Position numbers and translations under genes: made by a program
In this document: piece after piece, positions 45,411-45,872 of the stretch
Layout: each line of letters opens with the position of its first letter
Position numbering within the stretch: the first letter of the stretch is position 1
The notes under the pieces: model-generated
Told to the model about the DNA's origin: nothing
Databases searched by the model: none
What the model saw: only the letters and a program-made list of their open reading frames with translations
NCBI GenBank assembly: GCA_013365365.1
Contig: JABVXU010000436.1
Location: 1-45,872, forward strand
Direction: 5' to 3'
DNA length: 45,872 nt
From: Cruorifilaria tuberocauda
Taxonomy: Eukaryota > Nematoda > Chromadorea > Rhabditida > Onchocercidae

Positions 45411-45829
45411 CTAGTATCTTCTCGGTATAAGAGCATATACTGTCCCTAGAGGAAATGATAAGGATCAGGAAGTATTGAATGGTGAGAAAATAATTCTGAT
45501 ATTCGTCCAGAGTTATTCAGCAATGAATTATGAAACTTTTCGAGATAGTAAGATGAGGAAGACAAAATCAGGCCCGCTAACTTACAGAAACAAGTCACAC
45601 ATTAATTCACCTGCACATAGATCCCAATAAACATCACCTGAATAACAGCTATCCCTAGCCTCATCTACAGAACCACTCCTGGAGACGGGACGACCGCTGA
45701 TAAACTGAAATCAATGACCACTGAGTTAAGCTAAACTGTACACGCAGGAAGAAGAGGGAGAGAGAAATGAACGGAACAGATGGATCCTTCCTCACCCAGA
45801 CAGAAGCAAATACAGTGGTGGAAATGATG
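45411..45829 (-). CDS. candidate 3' end of an unidentified gene (partial)
   Basis: Three segments join in frame on the minus strand: 45829-45796, 45704-45638 and 45445-45411. Borders are TACAG at the left edge of the first, TGG|GTGAGG, ATTTCAG|TTT, TTCAG|GTGATG and CCTCTAG|GG. Phases match at both introns. The joined protein tail is about 44 residues: a hydrophobic start (IISTTVFASVWFI), a Ser/Arg-rich stretch (GRPVSRSGSVDEARDSCYS) and GTVYALIPRRY before TAG. This would suit the cytosolic tail of a membrane protein, but no family is recognised. The gene would continue to the right past the GT/CA repeat at the window edge. Exons this short can be found by chance, so confidence is low. Confidence 0.3.
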
Positions 45830-45838
45830 CTGTACAGT

Positions 45839-45839
<1 letters not shown>

Positions 45840-45872
<33 letters not shown>
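45840..45872. repeat. (CA)n microsatellite, cut by the window edge
   Basis: At least 16 uninterrupted CA units reaching the last base. The true length is unknown because the window ends inside it. Confidence 0.95.

Overview
The window looks like nuclear DNA from a nematode, most likely a parasitic one with a very AT-rich genome such as a filarial or other spirurid worm. The genus cannot be told from sequence alone. The evidence is a spliced nematode cuticle collagen, small introns with TTTCAG acceptors, probable spliced-leader acceptors just ahead of two start codons, and a microRNA hairpin whose closest relative I know is C. elegans miR-57. The genes are multi-exon and sparse. Most single-exon open frames here are chance frames in AT-rich DNA.

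Layout, left to right. Bases 1 to 12642 hold no supportable protein gene, only simple repeats, a 27-bp repeat cluster and a perfect 24-bp hairpin (3533-3590). A miR-10/miR-57-type hairpin lies at 12643-12726 on the plus strand. An eight-exon hydroxypyruvate isomerase-family gene (minus, 13892-15967, 257 codons) reads as a continuous spliced protein and contains one apparent GC-AG intron. Its upstream flank (about 16010-16680) has an E-box, three ACCGGT palindromes and a 9-bp inverted repeat. A 42-bp minisatellite at 20135-20396 repeats a GATA-type site (CTTATCA) seven times at exact 42-bp spacing, about 1.2 kb upstream of a seven-exon cuticle collagen gene (plus, 21608-24271, 337 codons). Convergent with the collagen is a casein kinase 1/tau-tubulin-kinase-like gene (minus, 24858-26777). 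Its catalytic residues are replaced (HRD is HRQ, the following Lys is Ser, DFG is DVS), so it is a predicted pseudokinase.

Bases 26804 to about 45400 are essentially gene-poor. They hold degenerate tandem repeats (172 bp x3, 199 bp x2), microsatellites, a 21-bp perfect hairpin, a GC-rich nested inverted repeat (38046-38116) and one possible isolated exon near 39.1 kb. At the right edge, three short minus-strand segments (45411-45829) join in frame and may be the 3' end of a gene that continues outside the window.

No operon or pathway links the three clear genes. The collagen is cuticular, the isomerase is metabolic and the kinase-like protein is probably regulatory. No viral gene, toxin gene, CRISPR array or intact transposon was recognised.
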